Assembly: GCF_003574835.2 (NCBI RefSeq)
Contig: NZ_CP063196.1
Coordinates: 868,001 to 932,000 of the forward strand
DNA length: 64,000 nt
Origin: Thermobifida halotolerans
GTDB lineage: Bacteria; Actinomycetota; Actinomycetes; Streptosporangiales; Streptosporangiaceae
Direction of reading: 5' to 3'
Part shown: positions 9,008 through 18,074 of the stretch, one piece after another
How positions within the stretch are numbered: position 1 is the stretch's first letter
Layout: each line of letters begins with the position of its first letter
Notes under the pieces: model-generated
The model's database searches: none
What the model was told of the DNA's origin: nothing
Seen by the model: the letters and a program-made list of their open reading frames with translations, nothing else
Made by a program: the position numbers and the translations under genes

Positions 9008-9511
9008 GTGCCTGATGCTTCCCGATCGACCTTCGCCGCCTTCGACCTGGTCGTCGGCGCGGTCGGGCTGGCCGTCATCGGGCTGCTGGCGTTCGCCTTC
9101 GACCAGCCGCTGCTCTTCCCCAGCCTGGGCCCCACCCTCATGCTGACCCTCGACTCCCCGAACCTGCCGAGCGCCCGGCCCGTCGACGCGCTCGTCGGCC
9201 ACTACGTCGGCATCGTCGCCGGAGCGGCGTCCCTCGCGGTGACCGGCCTGCCGGACGCCCCGTCGGTGCTGCGGGAGGGGGTCACCGCGCCGCGGATCGC
9301 CGCCGCGGCGCTGTCCCTGGGACTGACCGCCGCCCTGCTGCGACTGCTGCGGCGCCGCCACCCCCCGGCGGGCGCCACGACGCTCATCATCAGCCTCGGA
9401 CTGATGACCACCCTGGCAGACCTGGCCGCCATCGCCGTGTCCGTGGCGATCCTGGTCGCGATCTGCGTGGTCATCGACCGCCTCCGCCCCGAACGCCTCA
9501 TGCCGCAGTGA
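9008..9511 (+). CDS. HPP family integral membrane protein
   Basis: 167 aa from a GTG with GAGAGGAGACG upstream. Four hydrophobic segments and the conserved LLFPSLGPT and HPPAGATTLIISLG blocks identify the HPP family. The first block follows TM1; the HPP-like tripeptide itself appears in the second. Plant chloroplast HPP proteins have been linked to nitrite uptake; bacterial members are mostly uncharacterised. Here the gene is the first of a long operon, 21 bases before a molybdoenzyme related to assimilatory nitrate reductases, so transport of an oxyanion substrate or product is a reasonable inference but not shown. Confidence 0.85.
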   Translation: MPDASRSTFAAFDLVVGAVGLAVIGLLAFAFDQPLLFPSLGPTLMLTLDSPNLPSARPVDALVGHYVGIVAGAASLAVTGLPDAPSVLREGVTAPRIAAAALSLGLTAALLRLLRRRHPPAGATTLIISLGLMTTLADLAAIAVSVAILVAICVVIDRLRPERLMPQ

Positions 9512-9532
9512 CTGTGAAGAAGGAGCCGAGCC

Positions 9533-12019
9533 ATGACCGACCGAATCGCCGACATCTGGGGTGCCAGGACCCCGTACGCGCGGGGGACCCGCTGGCCGGT
9601 GCGCGTCGACACCAAACTGGAGGAGGGGCTCACCCCCGACGACGTGGATCACTGGGTGCAGTCGGCGTGCGTGCTGTGCAGCAACGGCTGCGCCTGTGAC
9701 ATCGCCGTCAAGGACGGGCGCATGGTGGGCGTGCGGGGCCGCGCCGTCGACACCGTCAACCATGGACGACTCGGCCCCAAGGGACTCTACGGCAGTTGGC
9801 AGGGGATGAACGGCCGCCGCAACGGACAGGCGCGCGACCGGCTGACCCGGCCCCTGGTCCGCGAGGGCGGACGTCTCGTCGAGACCGACTGGGACACCGC
9901 GATGGACCGGGTCGTCGAGCGCAGCAGGGCCCTGCTCGCCGACCGCGGCCCGCTCTCCCACGGTTTCTACACCAGCGGACAACTGTTCCTGGAGGAGTAC
10001 TACACGCTCGCCGTCATCGGCAAGGCCGGTCTGGGCACCCCGCACATGGACGGCAACACCCGGCTGTGCACCGCGACCGCCGCCGCGGCGATGAAGGAGA
10101 CCTTCGGCTCCGACGGGCAGCCCGGCAGCTACGAGGACATCGACGAGTGCGACGCGATCTTCCTGTGGGGCCACAACATGGCTGAGACCCAGACCGTGTT
10201 GTGGATGCGCGTGCTGGACCGCCTCGCCGGACCCGACCGCCCCGCGGTCGTGTGCGTGGACCCGCGCCGCACCCCCGTGGCCCGCGAGGCCGACGTGCAC
10301 CTGGCCCCGTACAACGGCACCAACCAGGCGCTGATGAACGGCATCATCCGCGAGGTGATCCACCGCGGCTGGGTGGACCACGACTACGTGGCCGCGCACA
10401 CCCTCGGCTACGACGACCTGGCGGCGACCGTGGAGCCGTGGACCCCGGAGCGCACCGCCGAGACCTGCGGGGTGGCGGTCGACGACCTGCGCCGTGCCGT
10501 CGAGATCTTCGGGACCCGCCAGCGCGTCCTGTCCACCGTGCTGCAGGGCTTCTACCAGTCCCAGCAGGCCACCGCCGCCGGCTGCCAGGTCAACAACCTG
10601 CACCTGCTGTGCGGCAAGATCGGCCGTCCCGGCTCGGGAATCCTGCAGATGAACGGCCAGCCCACCGCGCAGAACACCCGCGAGTGCGGCGCCGACGGCG
10701 ACCTCCCGGCCTTCCGCAACTGGAGCAATCCCGACCACGTCGCCGAACTGGCCCGGCTGTGGAACGTCGACCCGCTCGCCATTCCCGCGTGGGCGCCGCC
10801 CACCCACGCCATGCAGATCTTCCGCTACGCCGAGCAGGGGTCGATCGGCCTGCTGTGGATCAGCGCCACCAACCCGGTGGTGTCCCTGCCGGACCTGCCG
10901 CGCGTCCGCGACATCCTCTCCGGCGACCGGTGCTTCGTCGTGGTGCAGGACCTCTACCTGACCGAGACCGCGCAACTGGCCGATGTCGTGCTGCCCGCCG
11001 CCGGATGGGGGGAGAAGACGGGGACGTTCACCAACGTCAACCGGACCGTGCACCTGAGCGACAAGGCCGTCGACCCGCCCGGGGAGGCCCGCAGCGACCT
11101 GGACATCTTCCTCGACTACGCGCGGCGGATGGACTTCCGCGACCGCGACGGCAACCCGCTGCCGCCGTGGAACGACCCCGAGGGCGCCTTCGACGCCTGG
11201 CGGGAGTGCACGCGCGGTCGGCTGTGCGACTACACCGGCATCACCTACGACCGGCTACGCGGCGGCAGCGGCATCCCGTGGCCGTGCAACGACGACGCGC
11301 CCAACGGCACCGTGCGCCTCTACGGTGACGGGGTGTTCCCCACCGACCTGCAGCAGGCCGAGACCTACGGCCACGACCTGCTCACCGGAGCCGTGGTCGC
11401 TCCCGACGCCTACCGGGCCCGCGACCCCCGCGGCCGGGCACTGCTGAAGGCCGCCGCGTACCTGCCGCCCTTCGAACAGCCGGACGAGGAGTTCCCGCTG
11501 CGCTACACCACGGGGCGCACCGTCTACCACTTCCACACCCGCACCAAGACCGCCCGGGCCCCGCAGCTGGACCGGGCCGCGCCCGACATGTGGGTGGAAC
11601 TGGCCCCGAGCGACGCGGAGGAACTGGGCATCGCCGAGGGCGACCGGGTGCGGGTGGTCTCGCGCCGCGGCCACATCGAGACCACCGCCCGCATCGGCGA
11701 GGGGCGCCCCGGGGTGGTGTTCGCGCCCTTCCACTACGGCTACTGGGACACCAAGCCCGGCGACCCGCCGCGCGCCGCCAACGAACTGACGATGACCGAG
11801 TGGGACCCGGTGTCCAAGCAGCCGTCGTTCAAGGTGGCCGCGGTGCGGGTGGAACGTGTCGGGCCGGGTGGCAGGCCGTCGCCCGCGCCCACCACGGCCG
11901 CCTCCGCGCCCGCGCGCCCCGACACCGTGCCCGCCACCGTGGGAGGGGCCGACGCCGAGGTCCACGAGGACATCGCGCCGGTCGAGCCGCCGTCCGCCGC
12001 CACCGAGGAGCTGTCGTGA
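9533..12019 (+). CDS. Molybdopterin oxidoreductase, assimilatory nitrate reductase-like (NasA/FdhF superfamily)
   Basis: 828 aa. An N-terminal Fe4S4 segment carries Cys46, Cys49 and Cys53 (CVLCSNGC), but the fourth ligand position, usually Cys in NRGRLCxKG, is Gly81 (NHGRLGPKG). The bis-MGD core contains NTRLCTAT, with Cys179 in the place of the molybdenum ligand of NasA/NapA-type enzymes. The C-terminal dinucleotide-binding domain includes YTTGRTVYHFHTRTKT and FAPFHYGYWDTKPGD. A low-complexity Ala/Pro tail of ~60 residues follows. It lacks a Tat signal, so it is cytoplasmic. Its GTG-overlapping neighbour and the mrp operon suggest use in a redox process tied to ion transport; the substrate may not be nitrate. 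Confidence 0.9.
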   Translation: MTDRIADIWGARTPYARGTRWPVRVDTKLEEGLTPDDVDHWVQSACVLCSNGCACDIAVKDGRMVGVRGRAVDTVNHGRLGPKGLYGSWQGMNGRRNGQARDRLTRPLVREGGRLVETDWDTAMDRVVERSRALLADRGPLSHGFYTSGQLFLEEYYTLAVIGKAGLGTPHMDGNTRLCTATAAAAMKETFGSDGQPGSYEDIDECDAIFLWGHNMAETQTVLWMRVLDRLAGPDRPAVVCVDPRRTPVAREADVHLAPYNGTNQALMNGIIREVIHRGWVDHDYVAAHTLGYDDLAATVEPWTPERTAETCGVAVDDLRRAVEIFGTRQRVLSTVLQGFYQSQQATAAGCQVNNLHLLCGKIGRPGSGILQMNGQPTAQNTRECGADGDLPAFRNWSNPDHVAELARLWNVDPLAIPAWAPPTHAMQIFRYAEQGSIGLLWISATNPVVSLPDLPRVRDILSGDRCFVVVQDLYLTETAQLADVVLPAAGWGEKTGTFTNVNRTVHLSDKAVDPPGEARSDLDIFLDYARRMDFRDRDGNPLPPWNDPEGAFDAWRECTRGRLCDYTGITYDRLRGGSGIPWPCNDDAPNGTVRLYGDGVFPTDLQQAETYGHDLLTGAVVAPDAYRARDPRGRALLKAAAYLPPFEQPDEEFPLRYTTGRTVYHFHTRTKTARAPQLDRAAPDMWVELAPSDAEELGIAEGDRVRVVSRRGHIETTARIGEGRPGVVFAPFHYGYWDTKPGDPPRAANELTMTEWDPVSKQPSFKVAAVRVERVGPGGRPSPAPTTAASAPARPDTVPATVGGADAEVHEDIAPVEPPSAATEELS

Positions 12020-12483
12020 ACATCAGAACCTACCTGCGGATGATGGACGACGCCGAGCACAGCCTGGCCGAGGGGTTCCACACGGTCGCCGACGGCCACA
12101 GCGCCGAACCGGACGTCTACTGGCTGTGCCGCACGCTGGCCGACCAGTGTGAACGCCACCGCCGGGAGCTGGAGCCGATCCGGGAACGCTACCGGGAGGA
12201 GGGCGGGCCGGAGGCCGAGGAGCCGGAGCACCTGGAGACCCAGCTGCTGTCGCGGACCCGGTCGGGACCGGTGGGCCTGCTGCGCGACCTGCAGGACCTG
12301 TACACGCTGGCCTGCTTCGTCGACGTCACCTGGACGCTGCTGCTGCAGGCCGCCTACGGGCTGCGCGACCGGGAGCTCATCGACGTCGTCGAACGCTGCG
12401 ACGGCGAGACGAAGGTCCAGGTCGACTGGCTGCGCACCCGCATGAAGAACGCCGCCCCGCAGGCGCTGATCGCGGCTCGGTGA
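12016..12483 (+). CDS. Helical 155-aa protein of unknown function linked to the molybdoenzyme
   Basis: The GTG overlaps the molybdoenzyme stop (GTGA), so the two are translationally coupled. The protein is almost entirely helical and rich in Glu, Arg, His and Leu (DAEHSLAEGFHTVADGH; LADQCERHRRELEPIRERY). Histidine and glutamate spacing is loosely reminiscent of ferritin-like or hemerythrin-like bundles, but no full metal motif is present. Three cysteines are scattered. It could be a chaperone or small electron-transfer/anchor subunit of the molybdoenzyme. It ends 7 bases before mrpA. Confidence 0.75.
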   Translation: MNIRTYLRMMDDAEHSLAEGFHTVADGHSAEPDVYWLCRTLADQCERHRRELEPIRERYREEGGPEAEEPEHLETQLLSRTRSGPVGLLRDLQDLYTLACFVDVTWTLLLQAAYGLRDRELIDVVERCDGETKVQVDWLRTRMKNAAPQALIAAR

Positions 12484-12490
12484 GGCGGAG

Positions 12491-14842
12491 GTGACCGTCC
12501 TCCTCGCACTCCACGTCCTGGCCGCCGCGGCCTGCGCCGCACTGGCCCGGCGGTGGGGGCCGAAGACGCTGGCGCTGGGGGCACTGGCCCCCGCGTCGGC
12601 CTTCGTGTGGCTGCTGGCCGCGGCCCCCGGGGTGCTCGACGGAGCCGAACGGCACGAGTCGTGGACGTGGGCGCCCGCCCTGGGCCTGGAGGTCCCGCTG
12701 CGGCTGGACGGGCTGGCACTGCTGCTGGGCCTCATCGTCACCGGTGTCGGCGCGGTCGTCCTCGGCTACGCGGTCTACTACTTCGCCCACCGCGAGCACG
12801 GACTCGGACGGGTCTCCTCGGTGCTGGTGCTGTTCGCCGGGGCGATGCTGGCGCTGGTGCTGGCCGACCACCTGCTGGCGCTGTACGTCGCCTGGGAGCT
12901 GACCACCGTCTGCTCCTTCCTGCTGATCGGCGACGCCGGACGGTCCCGTCCGGAGCGCACCGCGGCCCTGCGCGCGCTGCTGGTGACCACCGGGGCGGGA
13001 TTCGCGCTGCTGCTGGGCCTGCTGCTGCTCGGCGACGCGGCGGGCACCTACCGGATCTCCGAACTCCTCGCGCGGCCGCCGCACGGCGCGCAGGCCACGG
13101 CCGCCGCCGTCCTCGTCCTGGTCGGGGCCTTCGCCAAGTCCGCGCAGATCCCCTTCCACCCGTGGCTGCCCGACGCCATGGTGGCGCCCACCCCGATCAG
13201 CGCCTACCTGCACGCCGCCGCAATGGTCAAGGCCGGTGTCTACCTGGTGGCCCGCCTGTCCCCGGCCCTCGCCGAGATCCCGCCGTGGCAGCCGCTGGTC
13301 TGGGCGGTGGGCGTGGCCACGATGCTGCTGGGCGGGTGGCGGGCGCTGGCCCAGACCGACCTCAAGCGCCTGCTCGCCTTCGGCACGATCGCCCAACTCG
13401 GATTCCTGGTCGTGCTGCTGGGAGCCGGAACCCGCACCGCCGCGCTGGCGGGCGCCACCATGCTGTGCGCGCACGCGCTGTTCAAGTCCACCCTGTTCCT
13501 CGTCGTGGGGATCATCGACCACGAGGCGGGCAGCCGGGACCTGCGCGAACTGGGCGGGGTGGGCCGCGACTCCCCGGCGCTGGCGGCGGTGGCCGCGCTG
13601 GCGTGCCTGTCGATGGCGGGACTGCCGCCCACCGTGGGATACCTGGGCAAGGAGGCGGCGTTCGAGGCGTTCGTCGAACCCGGCCCCGGACACGGATGGG
13701 TGCTGGCCGGGCTGGTTACGGGCTCCGCGCTCACCGTCGCCTACACGCTGCGCTTCTTGTGGGGCGCGTTCGCCGACCGGGCGGACGCCCCGCACCGGAT
13801 GCGGCACGCGCCCGTCTCCTCGCTCGCGCCGACGGCGCTGCTCGCCGTGTCGGGGCTGGCGCTGGGGGTCGTGCCCGCCGCCACCGAGGCGCTCGCGCTC
13901 GGCCACGCCGCGTCCCACCCCGCCGGGGGCGAGCCCTACCACCTCGCGCTGTGGCACGGTGTGGGGCCGCCCCTGCTGCTGTCGCTGCTGACCCTGGTCG
14001 CCGGGACCGTGCTGCACCTGGCCCGCGGGCCGCTCGCCGCCGCGCACGGCCGCACCCCGCGCCTGCTGGACGCGCAGGAGACGCAGAACCGCCTGGCCGT
14101 CGCCACGGCGGCGACGGCCCGCGCCCTCACCACGCACACCCAGGTGGGGTCGCTGCCGACGTATCTGCTGGTGATCCTCGCGGTGGTGACCCTGGGCCCC
14201 GGTCTCCTCCTGGCCGCCGAGGTGGGGGTGCCCGTCGACGTCCGCCCGTGGGACACCCCCGTCCAGGCGGTGGTCGGCGCGGGTGTCCTGGCCGGAACGG
14301 CCGGGGTGGTCGCCCTCGGCGACCGGCTGGTCGGGGTGGTGGTGCTGTCGGCCGTCGGCTACCTCGTGGCCGGGCTGTTCGCCGTCCACGGCGCCGTGGA
14401 CCTCGCGATGGCGCAGGTCCTCGTGGAGACGCTGACCCTGCTCGTCTTCGTGTTCGTGCTGCGCCGCATGCCCCGGGGCACGCGGCCGTCACCGACGCTC
14501 CTCCGGGCGGTGCGCGCCGTCGCCGCCGCCCTGGTGGGGGTGTTCGCCGCCGCCGTCACCCTCGCCGTCAGCGCCCGGCACGTCCCCTCCCGGTCGGCGG
14601 AGGGCTACTTCCGGGAGGCGCCGCACGCCGGCGGCCCCAACATCATCAACGTCATCCTGACCGAGTTCCGGGCGCTGGACACGCTCGGCGAGATCACCGT
14701 CCTCGCGGTCGCGTCGACCGGCGTCGCCAGCCTGGTCCTGGCCAGCAGCCGAATGGGGAGCGCCCCCCGCTTCGGACGCGGCCGGGACGGGCCGCGCCGG
14801 AACGGCGGTCACCGACCGGGAACCGCCAAGGAGGTGCGATGA
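12491..14842 (+). CDS. mrpA: Na+/H+ antiporter subunit MrpA
   Basis: 783 aa from a GTG with GGCGGAGG upstream. The first ~500 residues are an ND5/NuoL-like antiporter core with ~14 membrane spans, including LYVAWELTTVCSFLLIG and the key region KSAQIPFHPWLPDAMVAPTPISAYLHAAAMVKAG. The C-terminal ~200 residues contain the MrpA-specific DUF4040/MrpB-like membrane domain (LAMAQVLVETLTLLVFVFVLRRMP). It forms the large proton path of the Mrp complex in the cytoplasmic membrane. The TGA overlaps the mrpB ATG. Length is at the short end of the family, with a reduced C-terminal region. Confidence 0.95.
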   Translation: MTVLLALHVLAAAACAALARRWGPKTLALGALAPASAFVWLLAAAPGVLDGAERHESWTWAPALGLEVPLRLDGLALLLGLIVTGVGAVVLGYAVYYFAHREHGLGRVSSVLVLFAGAMLALVLADHLLALYVAWELTTVCSFLLIGDAGRSRPERTAALRALLVTTGAGFALLLGLLLLGDAAGTYRISELLARPPHGAQATAAAVLVLVGAFAKSAQIPFHPWLPDAMVAPTPISAYLHAAAMVKAGVYLVARLSPALAEIPPWQPLVWAVGVATMLLGGWRALAQTDLKRLLAFGTIAQLGFLVVLLGAGTRTAALAGATMLCAHALFKSTLFLVVGIIDHEAGSRDLRELGGVGRDSPALAAVAALACLSMAGLPPTVGYLGKEAAFEAFVEPGPGHGWVLAGLVTGSALTVAYTLRFLWGAFADRADAPHRMRHAPVSSLAPTALLAVSGLALGVVPAATEALALGHAASHPAGGEPYHLALWHGVGPPLLLSLLTLVAGTVLHLARGPLAAAHGRTPRLLDAQETQNRLAVATAATARALTTHTQVGSLPTYLLVILAVVTLGPGLLLAAEVGVPVDVRPWDTPVQAVVGAGVLAGTAGVVALGDRLVGVVVLSAVGYLVAGLFAVHGAVDLAMAQVLVETLTLLVFVFVLRRMPRGTRPSPTLLRAVRAVAAALVGVFAAAVTLAVSARHVPSRSAEGYFREAPHAGGPNIINVILTEFRALDTLGEITVLAVASTGVASLVLASSRMGSAPRFGRGRDGPRRNGGHRPGTAKEVR

Positions 14843-15381
14843 ACGACGAACGACGGACCGGAGCGGTTCCGCGCTCCCGCCTGCTGGCCGCCGCGGACCG
14901 GCAGGAGCCCCGCCAGAGGGCGCTGCTGCTGGAGGTCATCACGCGGATCATCCATCCCAGCGTGCTCCTCGTCGCCGTCTACCTGCTCCTCGTCGGGCTG
15001 CACCACCCCGGCGGGGGGTTCGCGGCCGGACTGGTCGCCGGTACCGGCCTGGTCCTGCGCCGCCTCGCGGGCGGTCCCTGGGAGCTGGGCGAGGCCGCGC
15101 CCGTGCCGCCCGGGGTCCTGCTCGGGGCGGGGCTGAGCCTCGCCGCCGGGTACGGCCTCGCCGGCGTCGTGGTGGCCGACGAGTTCCTCGCCGGAACCGT
15201 CTGGCGCTTCCCGGAGGGCCCGTTCGGCCACATCGAGGTGCCCACCTCGCTCATCCTGGAGGTCGGCATCGCCCTCATCGTGATCGGCCTGGTGCTGGAC
15301 GTCCTGCGCACCCTCGGCGCCGAGCAGCGGCCCGCGCCCCCCGCCCCCGCGTCCGGGACGGACCGGGAGGACGCGCGGTGA
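14839..15381 (+). CDS. mrpB: Na+/H+ antiporter subunit MrpB
   Basis: 180 aa, starting in an ATGA overlap with mrpA and with AAGGAGG upstream. Four membrane segments and the conserved motif HHPGGGFAAGLVAG, typical of MrpB (MnhB). The N-terminal ~30 residues are a charged cytoplasmic extension (RQEPRQRALLLEVITR). It is a membrane subunit of the Mrp complex that exchanges Na+ (or K+, Ca2+) for H+. The 3' end overlaps mrpC by four bases. Confidence 0.95.
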   Translation: MNDERRTGAVPRSRLLAAADRQEPRQRALLLEVITRIIHPSVLLVAVYLLLVGLHHPGGGFAAGLVAGTGLVLRRLAGGPWELGEAAPVPPGVLLGAGLSLAAGYGLAGVVVADEFLAGTVWRFPEGPFGHIEVPTSLILEVGIALIVIGLVLDVLRTLGAEQRPAPPAPASGTDREDAR

Positions 15382-15755
15382 ACGCCACCAACCTCACCCT
15401 CTCGCTCGTGGTCGGCGGCCTGTTCGCCGGCGGGGTCCACCTGCTGCTGCAACGCGGCCTGTTCCGGATCGTCCTCGGCTTCGTGCTGCTGGGGCACGGC
15501 GCCAACCTCGTGCTGCTGATCGCGGGCGGCCCGGCCGGAGCGGTCCCCGAAGTGGGCGAGGCGGACCCGGCCGCCGCCTCCGACCCGCTGCCGCAGGCGA
15601 TGGCGCTGACCGCCGTGGTCATCACCTTCGCGGTCACCGCGCTGCTGCTGGCGCTGTGCGACCGCAGCGTGATGCTGTACGGCGACGACGAGGTCCGCGA
15701 CGACGTCGAGGACCGACTGCTGGCCCGCCAGGAGCGTCAGGGGGAGGAGACGTGA
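15378..15755 (+). CDS. mrpC: Na+/H+ antiporter subunit MrpC
   Basis: 125 aa from a GTG overlapping the mrpB stop. Three membrane segments and the NuoK-like pattern LFRIVLGFVLLGHGANLVLL, followed by PLPQAMALTAVVITFAVTALLLAL, diagnostic of MrpC/NuoK. The conserved PQALxLTAIVI block is present. It is a small membrane subunit linking MrpA and MrpD. The tail is acidic and soluble. Confidence 0.95.
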   Translation: MNATNLTLSLVVGGLFAGGVHLLLQRGLFRIVLGFVLLGHGANLVLLIAGGPAGAVPEVGEADPAAASDPLPQAMALTAVVITFAVTALLLALCDRSVMLYGDDEVRDDVEDRLLARQERQGEET

Positions 15756-17296
15756 CGGCGAGCACCCTGCTGATCGCGGTTCCCGTGGCGGTCCCCCTGC
15801 TGGCCGCGGGCCTGTCGCTGCTGCTGAGCCCGTTCCCGGTGGTCCAGCGCGTGCTCGGCGTCACCGTCCTGGCCGCGGTGCTGCTGGACGCCGCCGTGCT
15901 GCTGGTCCACGTCGACCGGTCCGGTACGCAGCCGCTGCACGTCGGCGGCTGGGAGCCGCCGCTGGGCATCACGCTGGTCGCCGACCGCTTCTCCGCCCTG
16001 GTCCTGCTCGTCAGCGCCCTGGTCTGCCTCGTGGTCATGCTCTACGCGGTCGGGCAGGGCACCGCCGAACAGCGCGTCGAGAACGTGCCGTCGGTGTTCC
16101 ACCCGACCTACCTGGTGCTGCTGGCGGGCATCGCGCTGGTGTTCCTCACCGGCGACCTGTTCACGCTCTTCGTGGGCCTGGAGGTGATGCTCATGGCGAG
16201 CTACGTGCTCATCACGCTCGGGGCCACGGCCGAGCGGGTGCGCGCGGGCATGACGTACATCATCTCCAGCCTGACGGCGTCCATCCTGCTGGTCACGACC
16301 ATCGGCCTGGTGTACTCCACCACCGGGACGGTCAACCTGGCCCAGCTCAGCGAGGCGACGGCCGACCTCTCCGCCGGGACGCGCGGCCTGCTCGGGCTGC
16401 TGCTGCTCGTCGTGCTGGGCATCAAGGCCGCGATGGTGCCCCTGCACTGGTGGCTGCCCGACAGCTACCCCACGGCCCCGGTCCCCGTGACGGCGGTCTT
16501 CGCGGCCCTGCTCACCAAGGTGGCCGTCTACGCCATCGTCCGCACCCAGACCCTGATGTTCCCCCAACCCGAGCCCTGGACGCTGCTTCTGGTGCTCTCG
16601 GCGGCGACGATGCTCGTCGGTGTGCTGGGCGCCCTGGTGCAGGACGACGTCAACCGGCTGCTGTCCTTCACCCTCGTCTCGCACATCGGCTTCATGCTGT
16701 TCGGCCTGGCCCTCTCCTCGGTGGCGGGGCTGACCGGGGTGGTGCTGTACCTGGTGCACCACATCACCGTGCAGACCGCGCTGTTCCTGGTGAGCGGACT
16801 GGTGGAGCGGGAGCGCGGGACGGTCTCGCTGCGGCGCCTGGGCGGTCTGGCCTCCACGGCGCCGCTCGTGGCGGCGCTGTTCCTCCTGCCCGCGTTCAGC
16901 CTGGGCGGCGTCCCGCCCCTGGCCGGGTTCATCGGAAAGCTGGCCCTGCTGCAGGCGGCCGTCGCGCGGGCCACGCCGCTGGTGCTGGCCGTCGCCGCCG
17001 TCGTCCTGCTGGCGAGCCTGCTCACACTGGCGGCGATGACGCGGCTGTGGCTGCTGGCGTTCTGGCGACACCCCGCCGAGCCCGTCGCCGAGAGCCCCGC
17101 GCAGCGGGCCGGCGAGGGCGAGATCCCCCTCGCCTCGGCGCGGCTCATGCGCGCCTCGGCCGCGGCCGCCGTCCTGGTCGGCCTGCTCCTGGTGGCGGCG
17201 GCCGGACCGCTGGCGGCGTTCAGCCAGCGGGCCGCGGCCGACCTGGCCGACCGGGCCTCCTACCGGGGCGCGGTGCTGTCCGGGGAGGCCGGATGA
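15752..17296 (+). CDS. mrpD: Na+/H+ antiporter subunit MrpD
   Basis: 514 aa from the GTG at 15752, which overlaps the mrpC stop and follows GGGGGAGGAG. An ND2/NuoN-like antiporter protein with ~14 membrane spans. The conserved lysine/histidine segment KAAMVPLHWWLPDSYPTAPVPVTAVFAALLTKVAVYA and VGLEVMLMASYVLI are present, the latter containing the conserved TM5 glutamate needed for proton transfer. An upstream in-frame extension lies inside mrpC and is not used. It overlaps mrpE by four bases. Confidence 0.95.
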   Translation: MTASTLLIAVPVAVPLLAAGLSLLLSPFPVVQRVLGVTVLAAVLLDAAVLLVHVDRSGTQPLHVGGWEPPLGITLVADRFSALVLLVSALVCLVVMLYAVGQGTAEQRVENVPSVFHPTYLVLLAGIALVFLTGDLFTLFVGLEVMLMASYVLITLGATAERVRAGMTYIISSLTASILLVTTIGLVYSTTGTVNLAQLSEATADLSAGTRGLLGLLLLVVLGIKAAMVPLHWWLPDSYPTAPVPVTAVFAALLTKVAVYAIVRTQTLMFPQPEPWTLLLVLSAATMLVGVLGALVQDDVNRLLSFTLVSHIGFMLFGLALSSVAGLTGVVLYLVHHITVQTALFLVSGLVERERGTVSLRRLGGLASTAPLVAALFLLPAFSLGGVPPLAGFIGKLALLQAAVARATPLVLAVAAVVLLASLLTLAAMTRLWLLAFWRHPAEPVAESPAQRAGEGEIPLASARLMRASAAAAVLVGLLLVAAAGPLAAFSQRAAADLADRASYRGAVLSGEAG

Positions 17297-17820
17297 GACG
17301 GCTGCTGTCCGACCAGGTCTTCCTGCTCGCGTGGCTCGCCCTCGTCTGGGTGCTGCTGTGGGGGACGTTCTCGCCCGCGGTGCTCCTCTCGGCGGTCGTG
17401 GTGGCGCCGCTGTGCCTGGCCGCCTGCCGCCTGCCCGTCCTGCCCAGGGCGCGCCCCCGCCTGTGGCGCTTTCCGGGGGTCCTCGGGCGGTTCGCGGTGG
17501 ACGTGGTGGTCTCCTCCCTCCAGGTGGCCTGGGCGACGGTGCGCAGGGGGCCGCACACACGCTCCGCCGTGGTGGCCGTCCCGCTCCGGTGCGCCTCCGA
17601 CGTGGCCCTCACGGTGGCCGCCAACCGGATCTCCCTGGTGCCGGGAACCCTGGTGCTGGACATCGACCGGGATGTGGAGGAGATGTACGTGTACGTGTTC
17701 GACGTGCGGCGCACCGAGGACCTCGACCGGGCGCGCGACGACGCGGCGCGCAGCGCCGCCGACGTGCTGCGCGCGCTGGGCGAGGACACGGCCGCCGAGA
17801 AGGGGGGAGGACAGTCGTGA
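17293..17820 (+). CDS. mrpE: Na+/H+ antiporter subunit MrpE
   Basis: 175 aa, ATG in an ATGA overlap with mrpD. Two hydrophobic N-terminal segments are followed by the conserved cytoplasmic part VALTVAANRISLVPGTLVLDIDRD and YVYVFDVRR, the MrpE hallmark (TLTPGT...D). MrpE is needed for complex stability and Na+ exchange. The remaining sequence is amphipathic and Ala/Asp-rich. Confidence 0.95.
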   Translation: MRRLLSDQVFLLAWLALVWVLLWGTFSPAVLLSAVVVAPLCLAACRLPVLPRARPRLWRFPGVLGRFAVDVVVSSLQVAWATVRRGPHTRSAVVAVPLRCASDVALTVAANRISLVPGTLVLDIDRDVEEMYVYVFDVRRTEDLDRARDDAARSAADVLRALGEDTAAEKGGGQS

Positions 17821-18074
17821 CCACGGTGCTGGCCGTCACCGCGGGCATGCTGGCGATCGCTGGACTGCTCACGGTCGTGCGGCTGCTGCGCGGCCCCACC
17901 GTCGACGACCGGCTCGTCGCCCTCGACACCCTGGTGGTCGTCGCGGTCAGCGGGATCGCGGTGGTCGCGGCGCTGCGCCAGGAGGGCGCCAGCGTCTTCC
18001 TGCTCGTGGTGGTGGCGCTGGTGGGCTTCCTCAGCACGGTCGCGGTCGTGCGGCTGGTGGAGGACCGGTCGTGA
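17817..18074 (+). CDS. mrpF: Na+/H+ antiporter subunit MrpF
   Basis: 85 aa, GTG overlapping the mrpE stop. Three membrane segments with the conserved block RLLRGPTVDDRLVALDTL after TM1, typical of MrpF/MnhF (RxxRGPTxxDRVxAxD). It is part of the small-subunit half of the Mrp complex. Its stop overlaps the mrpG GTG. Confidence 0.95.
   Translation: MTTVLAVTAGMLAIAGLLTVVRLLRGPTVDDRLVALDTLVVVAVSGIAVVAALRQEGASVFLLVVVALVGFLSTVAVVRLVEDRS

Noticed and set aside
12016-12483. Assigning the 155-aa protein as a ferritin or hemerythrin
   Set aside because: His/Glu spacing does not complete either metal-site pattern.
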